A DNA stretch of 42,835 nucleotides, from positions 1 through 42,835 of the forward strand of contig NZ_CAJUCP010000052.1 of the NCBI RefSeq assembly GCF_910585425.1, given 5' to 3'. This DNA is from an uncultured Acetatifactor sp. GTDB taxonomy: Bacteria > Bacillota > Clostridia > Lachnospirales > Lachnospiraceae. Below are positions 42,690-42,835 of this stretch, in pieces (the first letter of the stretch is position 1; every line of letters starts with the position of its first letter). The position numbers were made by a program, and so were the translations under genes. Under the pieces are notes generated by a model that saw nothing but the letters and a program-made list of their open reading frames with translations, had not been told where the DNA came from and did no database searches.

Positions 42690-42738
42690 GACTTCCGGGA
42701 ATCCAGGGCGTATGCCGGATTCCTGGAAGTCTTTTTTT
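42690..42738 (+). terminator. intrinsic terminator of the butyrate operon
   Basis: A 15-bp stem (GACTTCCGGGAATCC with GGATTCCTGGAAGTC, one wobble), a 12-base loop and seven T residues. It lies 39 bases after etfA. The following bases to 42835 contain no complete gene. Confidence 0.95.
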
Positions 42739-42835
42739 GATACTTTTTATGGAACCCTTGCATATCGGCGGTCGAATTGATATAATCCTGAGTTTGACAC
42801 CTGAAACAGCAAAAAAGTCCCAGAGGCCTTGAATT

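Overview
The window looks like a chromosomal segment of an anaerobic gut Firmicute of the Lachnospiraceae/Clostridiales. The reasons are the complete butyrate-forming operon in the order thl-crt-hbd-bcd-etfB-etfA, consensus sigma-A promoters, strong AGGAGG ribosome sites and clostridial-type regulators. The butyrate genes and the left-hand transporter genes are GC-rich. The stretch from about 12.1 kb to the end of the CRISPR array is visibly richer in A/T, which fits an acquired island.

Layout. (1) 0.16-3.2 kb, minus strand: an ABC-2 type exporter (ATPase and two permeases with 4-base ATGA overlaps), preceded by a TetR-family gene. A 6+6 inverted repeat inside the exporter promoter is a likely TetR operator. 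(2) 3.4-7.9 kb, plus: an 18-bp tandem repeat array, an XRE regulator and two half-size ABC exporters. (3) 7.9-12.1 kb, minus: a CtpE-like P-type ATPase and a MalY/PatB-type C-S lyase. (4) 12.1-23.5 kb: a complete type I-C CRISPR-Cas locus (cas3-cas5c-cas8c-cas7c-cas4-cas1-cas2) with 27 repeats and 26 spacers. It is preceded by a gene for a small Ada-like zinc-finger protein. (5) 23.5-31.6 kb: a rearranged zone with a chimeric transposase/short-chain-dehydrogenase open frame, an orphan decayed CRISPR repeat in the probable 5' leader of a PTS EIIC protein with an MCP-like coiled-coil tail, a 1,203-residue DUF4132 protein, and a GNAT acetyltransferase. (6) 31.7-35.8 kb: rarA, a LURP-one-related protein and a FecR/WG-repeat lipoprotein. 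(7) 35.8-42.7 kb: the butyrate operon, ended by a strong intrinsic terminator.

How the genes work together. Thl, Crt, Hbd and Bcd/EtfAB convert two acetyl-CoA to butyryl-CoA, with Bcd-EtfAB the probable electron-bifurcating step. The Cas proteins provide interference (Cas3, Cas5c, Cas8c, Cas7c; Cas5c also processes crRNA) and adaptation (Cas4, Cas1, Cas2).

The most unusual items are: the EIIC-MCP-like fusion, transcribed from a promoter at a transposase-fragment edge and through a decayed CRISPR repeat; the exact 105-bp tandem repeats, each with two potential hairpins, between thl and crt; the short-chain-dehydrogenase (SDR) remnants on both sides of the CRISPR-Cas island and in a third place; and the 18-bp array rich in Shine-Dalgarno-like motifs ahead of the XRE gene. 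All functional statements come from reading motifs, not from searches.
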